Assembly (NCBI GenBank): GCA_947044405.1
Contig: CAMRHE010000021.1
Location: forward strand, 6,556,501-6,620,500
Origin: Leptodactylus fallax
Taxonomy: Eukaryota > Chordata > Amphibia > Anura > Leptodactylidae
Direction: 5' to 3'
DNA: 64,000 bases
A program made the position numbers and the translations under genes. Shown here piece by piece: positions 42,740 to 54,280 of this stretch. How positions within the stretch are numbered: the stretch's first letter is position 1; every line of letters starts with the position of its first letter. The notes beneath the pieces were generated by a model that saw nothing but the letters and a program-made list of their open reading frames with translations, was not told where the DNA came from and did not search any database.

Positions 42740-43430
42740 GTGTTGTTATGGAAACCTGGTAAATTAAATGTGAAGTTATATTGGCTGATACACGCATATG
42801 ACTGAATAGTTAAGGACCTGCGAACTGCTATTGACTAATACAGGTCATAGATAGCTTGGTTGCTATGGAAACCTGGTGTAAAGCTGTGTATGTCAAGACT
42901 GAAGAACCTGCGAGTTTCCATTGGTCCATAAGCATCATGTGATCATGTGTATCTCAGTTTGGATATCAGTGAAAAACCTGCGATTGGTTGTTATGGAAAC
43001 CTACAGTAAAGCTGTGTGTATGTGACCTTGTGTAACAGTGTCATCCACAGCACCCTGCCCCTTTAAAGCTGACCTACAGCAGTGAAGAAAAATGGATGGG
43101 TTGTTATGGAAACCTGAAGTAAAGCTGTGTGCATGTGGAGACTAAGCGCCTGCGAGCTTCTATTGGCAGGTAAGGCACATGTCACCGTCTGTATGGCAGT
43201 TGGAATATGAGTGAAAGACTTGCAGGCTTCTATTGGTTAATGAACGTCATTTTTGTGAATACTGTATCTCAGGAATGGTACGTCCTAGAGAGCTGAGACC
43301 CGGTCTAAAACCTTCCCGAACACCTAATGTACCTGTTCCCAAATTTGGTGAAGATCGGTCCAGTCGTTTGGTCGCGCATAAAGAACAGAAAGACAGAAAC
43401 TAATTTTTATATATATAAGAGACAAGAAGA
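42740..43430 (+). repeat. Imperfect tandem repeat (GTTGTTATGGAAACCTG units)
   Basis: GGTTG(T/C)TATGGAAACCT occurs near 42743, 42857, 42986 and 43099, each followed by TAAAGCTGTGTG(T/C)ATGTG or a variant, and by CCTGCGA(G)...TTGGT. The period is about 115-130 bp with strong divergence. The block ends with AAATTTGGTGAAGATCGGTC and ATATATATAAGAGAC, which looks like the 3' end of another mobile element inserted into the Tc1 relic. Confidence 0.65.
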
Positions 43431-44079
43431 AAAAGATTTTTCCACCACCAGGAGCAAAACAGTAACAATGCAGTTACATGAAAAGAATCTGCATAACTAA
43501 TCATATACTAAATAGTTGCAAATCGAATTTATGTATGAGATAGCCAAGATGATTGTCTATCAAATAATGGTAGTCTCATGTTCAAAGTTGTAATTGATTG
43601 TGAGATATGGAGCCTGAAAGTCAAAAGTTCAAAACATTGCTACACTTTTGCTCATCAGTGTATACATTTTTAATTCTTTTTTATATGTTTTAAAACTTTT
43701 TTTCATTTATTTTTAGAACCCCTAGTGTGTTTGATCGCTCATGCAATATACTGCAATACTTCTGTGTACAGTATATTGTTAGATTGCTGCACTACTATTA
43801 TATCCTCCCTGTGGCAAGGTGTAATAGAAGTTCTGCAATCACCTGCCTTAGGCTCCTGGTGTGCTATCTGATCGGCAACTCCTATAACATCACTGGGTTG
43901 CTGACTGCTTCAAAGATGACAACATTCAGGTAATGTAACAGTTTAGATGTCATGGTTGTTGAAAACCATGGCATCTAAGATCTTAAACAGATACAGTGTG
44001 GTTACTCATAACTTGAGGGTGTCAACACTTGGTGTATATGAAGTGGACTCAGCACCTGAGTACCATCTTTTACATTCCT

Positions 44080-44345
44080 CCAGTTAATGCTCCATTATAT
44101 TAACCCCACACATATTTATCTTTTATTCTTCTGTACTATCTCTCCCCTCCCCAATACCATCTTTCTCCCCAATATTATTAACCTCTCTCCTACACATAAT
44201 TTTCTCATTATTTACTCCTCCCTACATATAATCTCTATCCTCAGTATTTGTTACCTCACCTTCTACATATTATTTCTCTCCCCCAGTATATTTACCCCTA
44301 CTCCACATATCATCTCCTTACTTCAGTATTATTTACCCCGTCTCA
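44080..44345 (+). repeat. Pyrimidine-rich minisatellite, left part
   Basis: Degenerate units of about 35-40 bp with TCTCCCCAGTATTATTTACC and CCTACATATAATCTC are repeated. The same unit resumes at 46662-46830, after the LINE. The open frame across it is a by-product. Confidence 0.75.
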
Positions 44346-46661
44346 ACATATGCTTTGCTAATGCGAGGGAGGCATATAACTCATCAGCCCTACTGCCCCT
44401 GGGAAGATCGGATCACAACCTAGTGCGTTTCTGACCTGTGTACAAGCCACTTGTACGTAGAGAACCAGCTGTCACCCGCACAGTGAGGATATTGTCCGAG
44501 GAGAGTGATGAGGTTCTGAGGGATTGTTTTGACACAACTGCATGGGAAGTGCTGCAGGATTCTTATGGAGAAGACATAGAAGGACTCACACACTCCATAA
44601 TGGACTACATTAATTTTTGTGTGGACAACACAGTACCCACAAAAGTGGTGAGGTGCTTCTCCAACAACAAACCATGGATTAATTCTGATATAAAAACACT
44701 ACTTAAGGAGAAAAAGATGGCTTTCAAGGCAAGAGACAAGGTGGGGCTAAGAGAGGTACAAAATGAGATAAGGCGTCAAATCAGGCAGGAAAAATCCAAT
44801 TATAAGGAAAAAATGGAAAAGCAAATGAAAAGAAAAGATATAAGGGCTGTCTGGAAGGGGCTTAAGTCTATCTCGGTCATAGACAGTCTGTCTCCCAAGT
44901 GGAAGCAGATATTAATTGGCTTAACGAACTAAATCTATTCTTCAATAGATTTGATCACATACCAGCTCCTCCCACCCTAGCATGTCTTTCAGTTTCCTCT
45001 ACCACACTAGCTTCACCCCCTGTGGCTACTTCCCACCAGACCAGTAAATCCAGCAATCTGCCATTATCTGACCACAGTCTGACCTTCACATGTGTCCAGG
45101 TGAGAAGGGAGCTAAAAAAGATCAAAGTTGAGAAGGCTGCAGGGACAGATGGTATCAGTGCCAGACTAATTAAGACTTGTTGGGATCAGCTGTGTAGTGA
45201 AGTGGGAAATAATACCTGAACTGTGGAAATGTTCTTGTGTGGTACCGGTTCCAAAGAAACCTCATCCTATGGACCTCAACGACTACAGACCCGTAGCATT
45301 AACATCCCACCTGATGAAGGTCTTAGAGAGATTGGTTCTCACACATCTCCACCCTCTATTGAGCCGGTTATGGACCCTATCCAGTTTGCTTATCGGCCAG
45401 GCATTGGGGTGGATGATGCCACAGGGCTCTTTCTCACCTGGAGAAACCAGGGAACACTGTGAGAATAATGTTCTTTGATTTCTCCAGTGCTTTTAACACC
45501 ATACAGCCAGGGTTACTGAGAGACAAGCTGGCCCTTGCTGGAATGGACCAACACCTCTCCAATTAGATACTAGACTACCTAACAAATTGATCCCAGTATG
45601 TGAGAGCCCGGGACTGTGTGTCAGATACCGTGATCTGTAATACGGGGGCACCCCAGGGTACAGTTGCCCCTTTCCTCTTCACACTGTACACTGTAGATTT
45701 TATGTGCAACTCATCTAACTGCTACCTACAGAAGTATTCTGACGACTCTGCAATAGTAGGCCTCATCACAGACGAAGATGACAGGGAGTACAGAGAACTG
45801 AACCGGGGTTTTGTGGACTTGTGCCAGCGGAACCACCTGAGGATTAACGCTGGGAAGACCAAGGAGATGGTGGTGGACTTTCGTAAATGCAGATGCCCTC
45901 CCAAACCAGTGGACATCCAGGGGATGAGCATCGAGATTGTCAAACCTGTAAGTATCTGGGTAGCTGGACTGGGCAGATCACATGGAGATCCTGTACAGGA
46001 AGGGCCACAGCAGGCTCTACCTGCTTTGGAGGCTGAGAGCCTTTGGAGTCCAGGGGGGACTTCTTAGGACTTTTTTCAACTCAGTAGTGGCATCAGCCAT
46101 CTTCTTCGGAGTGGCCTGCTGGGGAAGCAGTATAGCAACCAGGGACAGAAATAAACTCGACAAGCTGATTAGAAGGGCCAGTTCTGTCCTGGGGAGCCCC
46201 CTGGACCCACTGTAGGTGGTGGGTGACAGAAGGATACTGTCCGTGGTGAGCTCCATGCTGGAGAATAACTCCCATCCCATGCATGAGACCGAAGTACTGT
46301 CAGTGACCGACTACTTCACCCTAAGTGTGAGAAGGAGCGCTATCGGAAGTCTTTCCTCTACGCTGCGGTCAGGCTGTACCACCAACACCGACCTAAGCAG
46401 AGATGATTCCATACAGAGAACTGAAATTTCTTTCTGTTGTGATATCCCCCCCCCTCCCCGCTACTTCTTTACCTGTACCTTTCTATCTGTCTGTCTACTA
46501 TCAATGGGATGCCTCTACCTTGGAACGTTTTTCGTATATATTGCATGTGTATTTGTATTGCTTATCTTGCATTGCATATCCTTGCTGCTGTAACACACTT
46601 AATTTCCTTGTGGCAGGACTATTAAAGGATTATTATTATATTATTGTTATTATTATTATTA
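44346..46661 (+). mobile_element. 5'-truncated Jockey-superfamily LINE (L2/CR1/Rex1-like)
   Basis: It interrupts the pyrimidine-rich minisatellite. It begins inside coding sequence and ends with AATTTCCTTGTGGCAGGACT, ATTAAAGGATTATT and an (ATT)n tail at about 46625-46661. A 3' tail of simple repeat and a truncated 5' end are typical of target-primed reverse transcription. A 56-bp relative is at 17467-17522. Confidence 0.8.
44350..46420 (+). pseudogene. Non-LTR reverse transcriptase pseudogene
   Basis: Fragments appear in order: SDHNLVRF at about 44411 (end of the APE endonuclease); a linker to about 44930 with PWINSDIKTLLKEKKMAFKA; KAAGTDGISARLIK near 45140; VVPVPKKPHPMDLNDYRPVA near 45240; FDFSSAFNTIQPGLL near 45475; NTGAPQGTVAPFLFTLYTVDF near 45640; QKYSDDSAIVGLI near 45730 (catalytic DD pair present); LRINAGKTKEMVVDFRK near 45838; YRKGHSRLYLLWRLRAFGV near 45990; VASAIFFGVACWGSSI near 46090. 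At least five frame changes and several stops are present. The FDFSSAFNTI and GAPQGTV blocks fit an L2/CR1/Rex1-like element. Exact clade uncertain. Confidence 0.9.
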
Positions 46662-46830
46662 TTATATACTCTCCCTGCTTCAATATTATTTACCCCTCCC
46701 CTACATATAATCTCCCTGCTCCAGTGTTATTTACCCCTATCACAGTATTTTCTCTTCCCCATATCTCCCTCAGTATTAACCCCTTCACCTCTCACAGCAT
46801 CTATCTACCCCCCACAGAATGCAGCTAATT
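46662..46830 (+). repeat. Pyrimidine-rich minisatellite, right part
   Basis: CTCCCTGCTTCAATATTATT and CCTACATATAATCTCCCTGC continue the unit type seen at 44080-44345. This shows that the LINE landed inside the array. Confidence 0.75.
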
Positions 46831-48002
46831 TACCTTCTGATTGACACCATCCAGACTTGCAACATGAGTGATCAGAAGCTTTCGCCCCAGGCTGTCCAGG
46901 CTCCTGTAACATGTGAAAGTACAGGAGCCGGGTGAGCTGCTGACCACTTCTGCTGCAGGGAAAGCAGTATGATGGAAATGAAGAAGGAAGTCGCTCCATT
47001 GTGTGGTGGAGGGAGAGCTGCAATAAACAGCAGCACCCCCTCTAATGTTACTGCAGGAGCGAAAGGACAGCCGCCCACACAAGTTTCTGGCTCTGCTGCT
47101 AATGAAGCAGCAGCAGCCAGATACTGTAGAGGTACTGGCAGTGCTCCCCCCCAAGCGCCAATCTGCCGCCTGAAGCCAGAGGCTCATTTCGCTTCAAGGC
47201 AGATGCGGCCCTGCATGTCTATGGCATCCATCAGAGGCATACAAGCACAGTGTGAATGCACTTTAGCTCTGCAGACAACTTGAGTGCAGTTGTTCTGGCA
47301 GGAAGTAATTTCCTATTGTTCTCTGTCCTTCTCTGATCTTATGGGTCATTGAACACCATTGTGTAAGCATCTAGGGCTGTGGTAGTACATGGGGCATTTA
47401 ATAAAAAACATGTGTCAAACTAAATAAGCAGAAAACTTTCATTTAGAGGTTCAGTGAGGTTAATCTTTGTCATCCAATGCTCAAAGGACAGGATTCCGGA
47501 TTGACCAAATCAGGATGCAAAAACACAAATATAGAAACAAAACAAGCACTGAGTGTAGTGGTTAGGCAAAGAAAAAAAATTTTTTATAAAGGTAGGCAAT
47601 AATTCACAAATCTGTATAGCACGTGAAACTCTGTATGAACCTCCTGTAGTTTTCCCTGGTGCCTTGAAGTGGAGGAAAGCAGAAAAGAAAGAGAATATAA
47701 ATCGTTGTGCTTACAGGTTCCCATGGAAGGTTTCAGATGATTAAACTGGTATCCTTTATTCAAGTAAGAGTACAACATTTTCATACCCCATATTGGAGTC
47801 TTCATCAGGTACAACAATATGGGGTATCATACCAAAAGGACAGGGCTAATTGCAATCCACTGAAAAATGCCCAGGGAGAATATGTATCCCTATAAGGCAA
47901 TACAGTAGGGTAGGGAAGCATGCTGCTGCCAGCTAAGAATAAAACAGTAAGAGGGGCATGAGGAGGGGAATGAGTACAGAGCAGAATTCTAAGTATTATG
48001 TA
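46831..48002. other. Non-coding stretch with repeat fragments
   Basis: Near 47145-47205 the text GCCGCCTGAAGCCAGAGGC, TTCGCTTCAAGGCAGATG is the reversed form of the GCCGCCTCAGGCGG repeat end at 19310. At 47690-47830 the minus strand reads CCTGATGAAGACTCCAATAT, similar to the motif at 18400. No gene is seen. Confidence 0.45.
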
Positions 48003-48341
48003 CAGTGCAGCTTGAGAGTCAGTAAACCCTACAGAATTATCTTTATTTCTACAAAAATTTGACCAAAAACTACATCAGATTTTCATGCAAGTCCTAAAAG
48101 TAGATAAAAAGAGCCAAATCACACAAATGAGTCAAAAATATTAGACTTGGTTGTTTATTTATAGAAGAAAATGACCTAATATCACATATCTGTGAATGGC
48201 AAAAGTATGTGAACTTTTGACAGATGATGTGAAGGTGAAATTAAGGTCAGGTGTTTTCAATCAATGGGATGACAATCAGTTTTATTTAAAGAACAGGGAT
48301 CTATCAAAGTCTGATCTTCACAAAACGTTTGTAGACATTTA

Positions 48342-49938
48342 CAGTGCCTTGCGAAAGCATTCGGCCCCCTTGAACTTTTCAACCTTTTGCCATATTTCAG
48401 GCTTCAAACATAAAGATATAAAATTTAAATTTTTGTGAAGAATCAACAACAAGTGGGACACAATTGTGAAGTGGAACGAAATTTATTGGTTATTTTAAAC
48501 TTTTGTAAAAAATAAAAAACTGAAAAGTGGGGCGTGCAATATTATTCGGCCCCTTTACTTTCAGTGCAGCAAACTCACTCCAGAAGTTCAGTGAGGATCT
48601 CTGAATGATCCAATGTTGTCCTAAATGACTGATGATGATAAATATAATCCACCTGTGTGTAATCAAGTCTCCGTATAAATGCACCTGCTCTGTGATAGTC
48701 TCAGGGTTCTGTTTAAAGTGCAGAGAGCATCATGAAGACCAAGGAACACACCAGGCAGGTCCGTGATACTGTTGTGGAGAAGTTTAAAGCCGGATTTGGA
48801 TACAAAAAGATTTCCCAAACTTTAAACATCCCAAGGAGCACTGTGCAAGCGATCATATTGAAATGGAAGGAGTATCAGACCACTGCAAATCTACCAAAAC
48901 CCGGCTGTCCCTCTAAACTTTCATCTCAAACAAGGAGAAGACTGATCAGAGATGCAGCTAAGAGGCCCATGATCAATCTGGATGAACTGCAGAGATCTAC
49001 AGCTGAGGTGGGAGAGTCTGTCCATAGGACAACAATCAGTCGTACACTGAACAAATCTGGCCTTTATGGAAGAGTGGCAAGAAGAAAGCCATTTCTCAAA
49101 GATATCCATAAAAAGTCTCGTTTAAAGTTTGCCACAAGCCACCAAACATGTGGAAGAAGGTGCTCTGGTCAGATGAAACCAAAATCGAACTTTTTGGCCA
49201 CAATGATATGATATGAATGATATGTTTGGCGTAAAAGCAACACAGCTCATCACCCTGAACACACCATCCCCACTGTCAAACATGGTGGTGGCAGCATCAT
49301 AGTTTGGGCCTGCTTTTCTTCAGCAAGGACAGGGAAGATGGTTAAAATTGATGGGAAGATGGATGGAGCCAAATACAGGACCATTCTGGAAGAAAACCTG
49401 TTGGAGTCTGCAAAAGACCTGAGACTGGGACGGAGATTTATCTTCCAACAAGACAATGAGCCCAAACATAAAGCAAAATCTACAATGGAATGGTTCACAA
49501 ATAAACATATCCAGGCCTGAAATCCAATCGAGAATCTGTGGAAAGAGCTGAAAACTGCTGTTCACAAACGCTCTCCATCCAACCTCACTGAGCTCCAGCT
49601 GTTTTCCAAGGAAGAATGGGCAAGAATTTCAATTTCTCGATGTACAAAACTGATAGAGACATACCCCAAGCGACTTGCAGCTGTAATCACAGCAAAAGGT
49701 GGCGCTACAAAGTATTAACTTAAGGGGGCTGAATAATTTGGCACGCCCCACTTTTCAGTTTTTTATTTTTTGCAAAAGTTTAAAATAACCAATAAATTTC
49801 GTTCCACTTCAAGTTTGTGTCCCACTTGTTGTTGATTCTTCACCAAAAAATTAAAATTTTATATCTTTATGTTTGAAGCCTGAAATGTGGCAAAAGGTTG
49901 AAAAGTTCAAGGGGGCCGAATACTTTCGCAAGGCACTG
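48342..49938 (+). mobile_element. Tc1-like transposon nested in another Tc1
   Basis: The ends CAGTGCCTTGCGAAAGCATT and TTTCGCAAGGCACTG are flanked by TA (48340-48341 and 49939-49940). It is about 1597 bp and the same family as 10249-11875, with near-identical inverted repeats. Its transposase is more damaged than in that copy. Confidence 0.94.
48732..49718 (+). pseudogene. Tc1 transposase pseudogene (deletions)
   Basis: The N-terminal part is intact through FGYKKISQTLNIPRSTVQAI and [16 protein letters not shown] (48732 to about 49140). A 13-base deletion relative to the sister copy at 10641 shifts the frame near 49140. A short AT-rich duplication (ATGATATGAT) lies near 49205. Another deletion near 49516 removes the segment before the catalytic Glu (from IQ to PIENLW). 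The second Asp motif QQDNEPKH is present. Inactive. Confidence 0.92.
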
Positions 49939-49942
49939 TATA

Positions 49943-50532
49943 ATGGTACGAACAAAGGAGATTCCTGAGGACCTTAGAAGAAGAGTTGTCGATGCTCATC
50001 ACACTGGAAATGGTTACCAAACCATCTATAAAGAGTTTGGACTCCACTAGATTGTGTACACATGAAGGAAATTCAAGACTATTATTACCCTCCCTAATTG
50101 TGGTCGACCAACAAAGATCACACCAGGAACAAAGGAACCCAAGGTGACCTCCAAGCAATAGAAGACCTTTCTCAAATTAGCTAATGTTACTGTTACTGAA
50201 TCCACCATCAAGAGGATACTGAACAACAATGGTGTGCCAGGCAGGATTGCAAGTAGAAAGCTGCTGTTTGCTAAAGATCACCTCAACAAGCCAGAAGGCT
50301 ATTAGAACAATTTTTAGTGGACGGATCGGTAGAAAATATAGCTTTTTGGTTTAACCGAGAAGTGGTATGATTGGAAAAAGGAAAGCAATGCATTCCAGCA
50401 TAAAAGTTCAAGCTGTTTTGTACTGAAGAATGGAGTAAATTTCCTCCAAGCCTACATGTAGGTCTAATCAACCATTCACATGAATGTTTAGATGCAGTTA
50501 TTGCTGCACAAGGGGGTCACACCAGATACTGA
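49943..50532 (+). pseudogene. Host Tc1 transposase relic, catalytic core missing
   Basis: It starts MVRTKEIPEDLRRRVVDAHH and GNGYQTIYKEFGL, a Tc1 N-terminus of another family, three bases after the right target TA of the nested element. Stops follow soon. Near 50160-50290 TVTESTIKRILNNNGVPGR and KLLFAKDHLNKPEGY continue the second DNA-binding domain. The catalytic region is almost all deleted. The C-terminal end DAVIAAQGGHTRY lies at 50490-50530. Confidence 0.82.
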
Positions 50533-50926
50533 AAGCAAAGGTTCGCATACTTTTACCACTCACAGATATGTGATTTTGGATGATTTTCATCTCTAAATAA
50601 ATGACAGACTATTTTTTGCTCATTTTTTAAATTTGATTTTCTTTATAAACTTTTAGAAAATCTGTTTTAGGTGAAATGTATTCAGAAATACAGTGGGTAC
50701 AGAAAGTATTCAGACCCCTTTAAATTTTTCTCTCTTTGTTTCATTGCAGCCATTTGCTAAAAGCAAAAAAAGTTCATTTTATTTCTCATTAATGTACACT
50801 CAGCACCCCACCTTGACAGAAAAAAAACAGAAATGTAGATATTTTTGCAAATTTATTAAAAAAGAAAAACTGAAAAATCACATGGTCATAAGTATTCAGA
50901 CCCTTTGCTGTGACACTCATATTTAA

Positions 50927-51690
50927 CCCCTTCCAGACTAGACACATTTTCGGTTTTTTTTTGTATGTACGGTTTTGAGGGCTGTAACATTTTTATCATA
51001 TTTGTTAATCAACTAATTTCTGCGTCTTTTTTCGGTGACACATAGGGCTTTATTTTTATGTTGTTTTTATTTTTGCATGTGTTTTAATTTTTTTTTATAT
51101 CCGGGAAAATCTAAACAAAAGAGGAGGAAAAACGTGTCAGTTTTTCACTTTTCATTTTTTTAAATTTACTAACGCAAAGTGCTACTAAAAACTTTTTAAA
51201 ATAGTTTTTACTCTCCATTACGGTCATTTTTATTTTGTATGGTGTCGTCGGGAGAGGGGCTATAACCTTTAATAAGGGCGTGTTATTGGCGTATTATTTT
51301 ATTAATTTTTTTAATTATTTTATTTATTTTTTACTTTTCTTTTCACATTTTTTTATTTTTTTTTACATTTTGTCCCCACAAGATCATAATAGACCTTTGG
51401 GGACATCTGATGACTTTTTTTTTTTTTTTGTTGGGGAGGCTGATTTCCCTTGTAACTGTTGCTGGTACATTTAGCCCCAGTTGCCGGAGGAATGCAGCCT
51501 CCTGCACGTTACTATAGAGCTGATCTGGGTCTTGTAGGACCCAGCAGCTCTAACACACGCTGATCCTGGCGGATCATGTGACCGCCGGGTCAGAGGGCAG
51601 CCACAAGATGGCGGCGCCCATAGCGGTGTATACAGCGCTCATTCAGCGCTGTATACATAGCAATCGGGATGGCAGGGAAGTTAAAGCCGG
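50927..51690 (+). mobile_element. piggyBac-like non-autonomous element inside Tc1
   Basis: It starts after TTAA at 50923-50926 with CCCCTTCCAGACTAGACAC. TTAA recurs at 51681-51684 after GGCAGGGAAG, then six extra bases (AGCCGG) precede the Tc1 text CTCACATGCTG. The copy at 24440 shows the empty site ATTTAACTCACATGCTG. The content (GAGGGCTGTAACATTTTTAT) is the repeat type also found at 29641-29860. No transposase. Confidence 0.65.
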
Positions 51691-51854
51691 CTCACATGCT
51701 GTCCTTTTATTTCTGGTCCTCCATGAGATGGTTCTACTCCTTCATTGGAGTCCAGCTGTGTTTAATTAAACTGATTGGACTTGATTAGGAAAGGCACACA
51801 CCTGTCTATATAAGACCTCACAGCTCACAGTGCATGTCAGAGTAAATGAGAATC

Positions 51855-52994
51855 ATGAGGTCAAAGGAACTGCCCAAGGAGCTCAGAGAAAGAATTGTAG
51901 CAAGGCACAGATCTGGCAAAGGTTACAAAAGAATTTCTGCAGCACTCAAGGTTCCTAAGAGCACAGTGGCCTCCATAATCCTTAAATAGAAGAAGTTTGG
52001 GACAACCAGAACTCTTCCTAGACCCGGCCGTCCAGGCAAACTGAGCAATCGTGGGAGAAGAGCCTTGGTGAGAGAGGTAAAGAAGAACCCAAAGATCACT
52101 GTGGCTGAGCTCCAGAGATGCAGTAGGGAGATGGGAGAAAGTTCCACAAAGTCAACTATCACTGCAGCCCGCCACCAGTCAGGGCTTTATGGCAGAGTGG
52201 CCAGAAGGAAACCTCTCCTCAGTGCAAGACATATGAAAGCCCACATAGAGTTTGCCAAAAAACACATGAAGGACTCCCAGACTATGAGAAATAAGATTCT
52301 CTGGTCTGATGAGACGAAGATTGAACTTTTTTGCGTTAATTCTAAGCGGTACGTGTGGAGAAAACCAGGCACTGCTCATCACCTGCCCAATACAATCCCA
52401 ACAGTGAAACATGGTGGTGGAAGCATCATGCTGTGGGGGTGTTTTTCAGCTGCAGGGAAAGGATGACTGGTTGCAATTGAAGGAAAGATGAATGCGGCCA
52501 AGTCCAGAGATATCCTGGAAGAAAACCTCTTCCAGAGTGCTCTGGACCTCAGACTGGGCCGAAGGTTCACCTTCCAACAAGACAATGACCCTAAGCACAC
52601 AGCTAAAATAACAAAGGAGTGGCTTTGGAACAAATCTGTGACCATTCATGACTGGCCCAGCCAGAGCCCTGACCTCAACCCAATTGAGCATCTCTGGAGA
52701 GACCTGAAAATGGCTGTCCACTAACGTTCATCATCCAACCTGACGGAACTGGAGAGGATCTGCAAGGAAGAATGGCAGAGGATCCCCAAATCCAGATGTG
52801 AAAAACTTGTTGCATCATTCCCAAGAAAACTCATGTCTGTACTAGCTCAGAAGGGTGCTTCTACTCAATACCGTGCAAAGGGTCTATATACTTATGACCA
52901 TGTGATATTTCAGTTTTTCTTTTTTAATAAATTTTCAAAAATATCTACATTTCTGTTTTTTTTCTGTCAAGATGGGGTGCTAAGTGTACATTAA
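51855..52994 (+). pseudogene. Tc1 transposase pseudogene with three in-frame stops
   Basis: One continuous frame from ATG at 51855 with no shift. The N-terminus is MRSKELPKELRERIVARHRS, the helix-turn-helix ALKVPKSTVASIIL. The first Asp is in [11 protein letters not shown]. The second is in FQQDNDPKHTAK, and the Glu after 34 residues in SPDLNPIEHLWRDLK. Stops interrupt after SIILK (near 51985), after AAGKG (52464-52466) and after MAVH (52722-52724). The frame then runs through the C-terminus into the inverted repeat and ends at 52992-52994. Inactive. Confidence 0.93.
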
Positions 52995-53404
52995 TGAGAA
53001 ATAAAATTAACTTTTTTGCTTTTAGCAAATGGCTGCAATGAAACAGAGTGAAAAATTTAAAGGGGTCTGAATACTTTCCGTACCTACTGTACATTCAATA
53101 GTTTTGGCAGGGACAACCAAGGACAGATAGGTTAGGACATTTTTATATTTACTCAATACAGTTTTGGCATAGTGCATTATCACTTATTCCTGGTGGCATG
53201 TGTGTACATTATAACTACTGACCCAAGGAAGCAGCAGTTATTAATATCGTGGATATTTTCTATTTATGTATAATGTTGGGAAGCAACTTGTGTAATTTTA
53301 AATCAAGCTTTTAGTTTTGTGCTAATAAATTATTGCATTTTCTTATATATTTGGGCGAGCGTCTCTATTTTATATATTCATACATTTTGTGGTTTGTTGG
53401 CAAG

Positions 53405-54051
53405 GGGGACATTATACTGTGTGAGAGCCAATGTAGGATGTTATGCTGTGTAAAGGTCACAAGGGGGACTTTGTACCCTGTCAGGGACACTAAAGGGGCT
53501 TTATACTGCAGGGCACAAAGAGACAGAGTGGAATTGAGTGGGGTCAAAGGGGGCATGGGTAGGATTAAATGCATACATGTGTTTTGTTGACTTATTAGCA
53601 TTTACCCCCATTTTTGATAGATTTCTTATTTTGTAATGTCCCCCTTGAGGCCCCCACAGTATAATGGAACATCACTATGGAACATAATACTGTGTGCAGG
53701 GGCAGCTATGGGACATTATACTGTGTGCAGGGGCCACTAGGGGACATTATACTGTGTGGAGGGGATATTATGTGATATTATACTGTGTGGAGGGACCACT
53801 ATGGGACGTAATACTGTGTGGAGGGGCCACTATGTAACATTATACTGTGTGCAGGGGACTCTATGGGATATTATACTGTGTGAAGGAGCCACTATGGGAC
53901 ATTATACTGTCTGGAGGACAGTGTGAGACATTATATTGTGTGTAAATGGGGAGTTATACCATGTAGGAACCATGAAAGGGGGCGCTATGCCGTGTGGGGG
54001 TGGGGTCCAAGACAAAGTTTTCCATGGGCCCTGTCTTTGCTAGTTACACCC

Positions 54052-54054
<3 letters not shown>
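53405..54054 (+). mobile_element. hAT-like composite fragment with minisatellite
   Basis: A divergent array of the 31-bp minisatellite type (GGGGCCACTATGGGACATTA, TACTGTGTG) fills 53405-53960. It is followed by CCATGGGCCCTGTCTTTG and a hAT-type right end CTAGTTACACCCCTG at 54054. The left end was not found. An (AT)n run follows at once. Confidence 0.6.

Positions 54055-54096
<42 letters not shown>
54055..54096 (+). repeat. (AT)n microsatellite
   Basis: About 20 TA units directly after the hAT-like end. Confidence 0.95.
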
Positions 54097-54280
54097 GCAT
54101 ATGTGGTTGCCTACTCAGTTTCTGCATTGAGCACTTCCATTAATACAGATGAAAGTGTTCACTGCACTATTAACAGTATCAGGTCCTGTTCACACGGTGG
54201 TATCTGGCACTGATTTTGCAGCGGATTTCACACCTAAATCAGCAGCAGATTCCTCCCTCATTCTGCCTCCCAACAAGACC

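Larger units (their letters stand above)
41805..43660 (-). mobile_element. Tc1/mariner relic, minus strand, with long inverted repeats
   Basis: The right end AAAAGTGTAGCAATG (complement, ending in CACTGATGAG at 43651-43660, then TA) and about 150 bp next to it are inverted at 41820-41980. For example, TGGCTATCTCATACATAAAT on the left faces ATTTATGTATGAGATAGCCA on the right. The outermost left end is degraded. The interior carries a transposase relic and a foreign tandem-repeat block at 42740-43430. Confidence 0.8.
41330..44040 (+). repeat. piggyBac-like frog repeat, split by Tc1 relic
   Basis: The text at 41395-41790 (CAATACCAAATGTATTCAG, GCCATATTCTGAGACCC, CATAAGCTGTCATTTTTATT) is in the order of the repeat at 30724-31917. 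It resumes after 43661 with AATTCTTTTTTATATGTTTT, then TGCAATATACTGCAATACTT, and ends with palindromic CATGGTTGTTGAAAACCATG near 43953. The Tc1-like relic occupies 41805-43660. Outer boundaries uncertain. Confidence 0.5.
48003..50690 (+). mobile_element. Tc1-like element, older host of a nested Tc1
   Basis: The left end CAGTGCAGCTTGAGAGTCAG at 48003 follows TA. Inner inverted repeats are visible: CACATATCTGTGAATGGCAA near 48185 faces CCACTCACAGATATGTGATT near 50560. The right end is missing its last 40 or so bases and abuts the next element at 50691. The interior is split at 48342-49938 by a second Tc1. The transposase is degraded. Confidence 0.78.
50691..53089 (+). mobile_element. Tc1-like transposon carrying a piggyBac-like insertion
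   Basis: The left end is CAGTGGGTACAGAAAGTATT and the right end AATACTTTCCGTACCTACTG, with TA at 50689-50690 and 53090-53091. Inverted repeats are about 235 bp. The inner part has a second copy of AAGTATTCAGACCCTTTG near 50890, as in IR/DR-type ends. Without the insertion at 50927-51690 the length would be about 1.63 kb. It is the same family as the internally deleted copy at 24301-24759. Confidence 0.94.
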
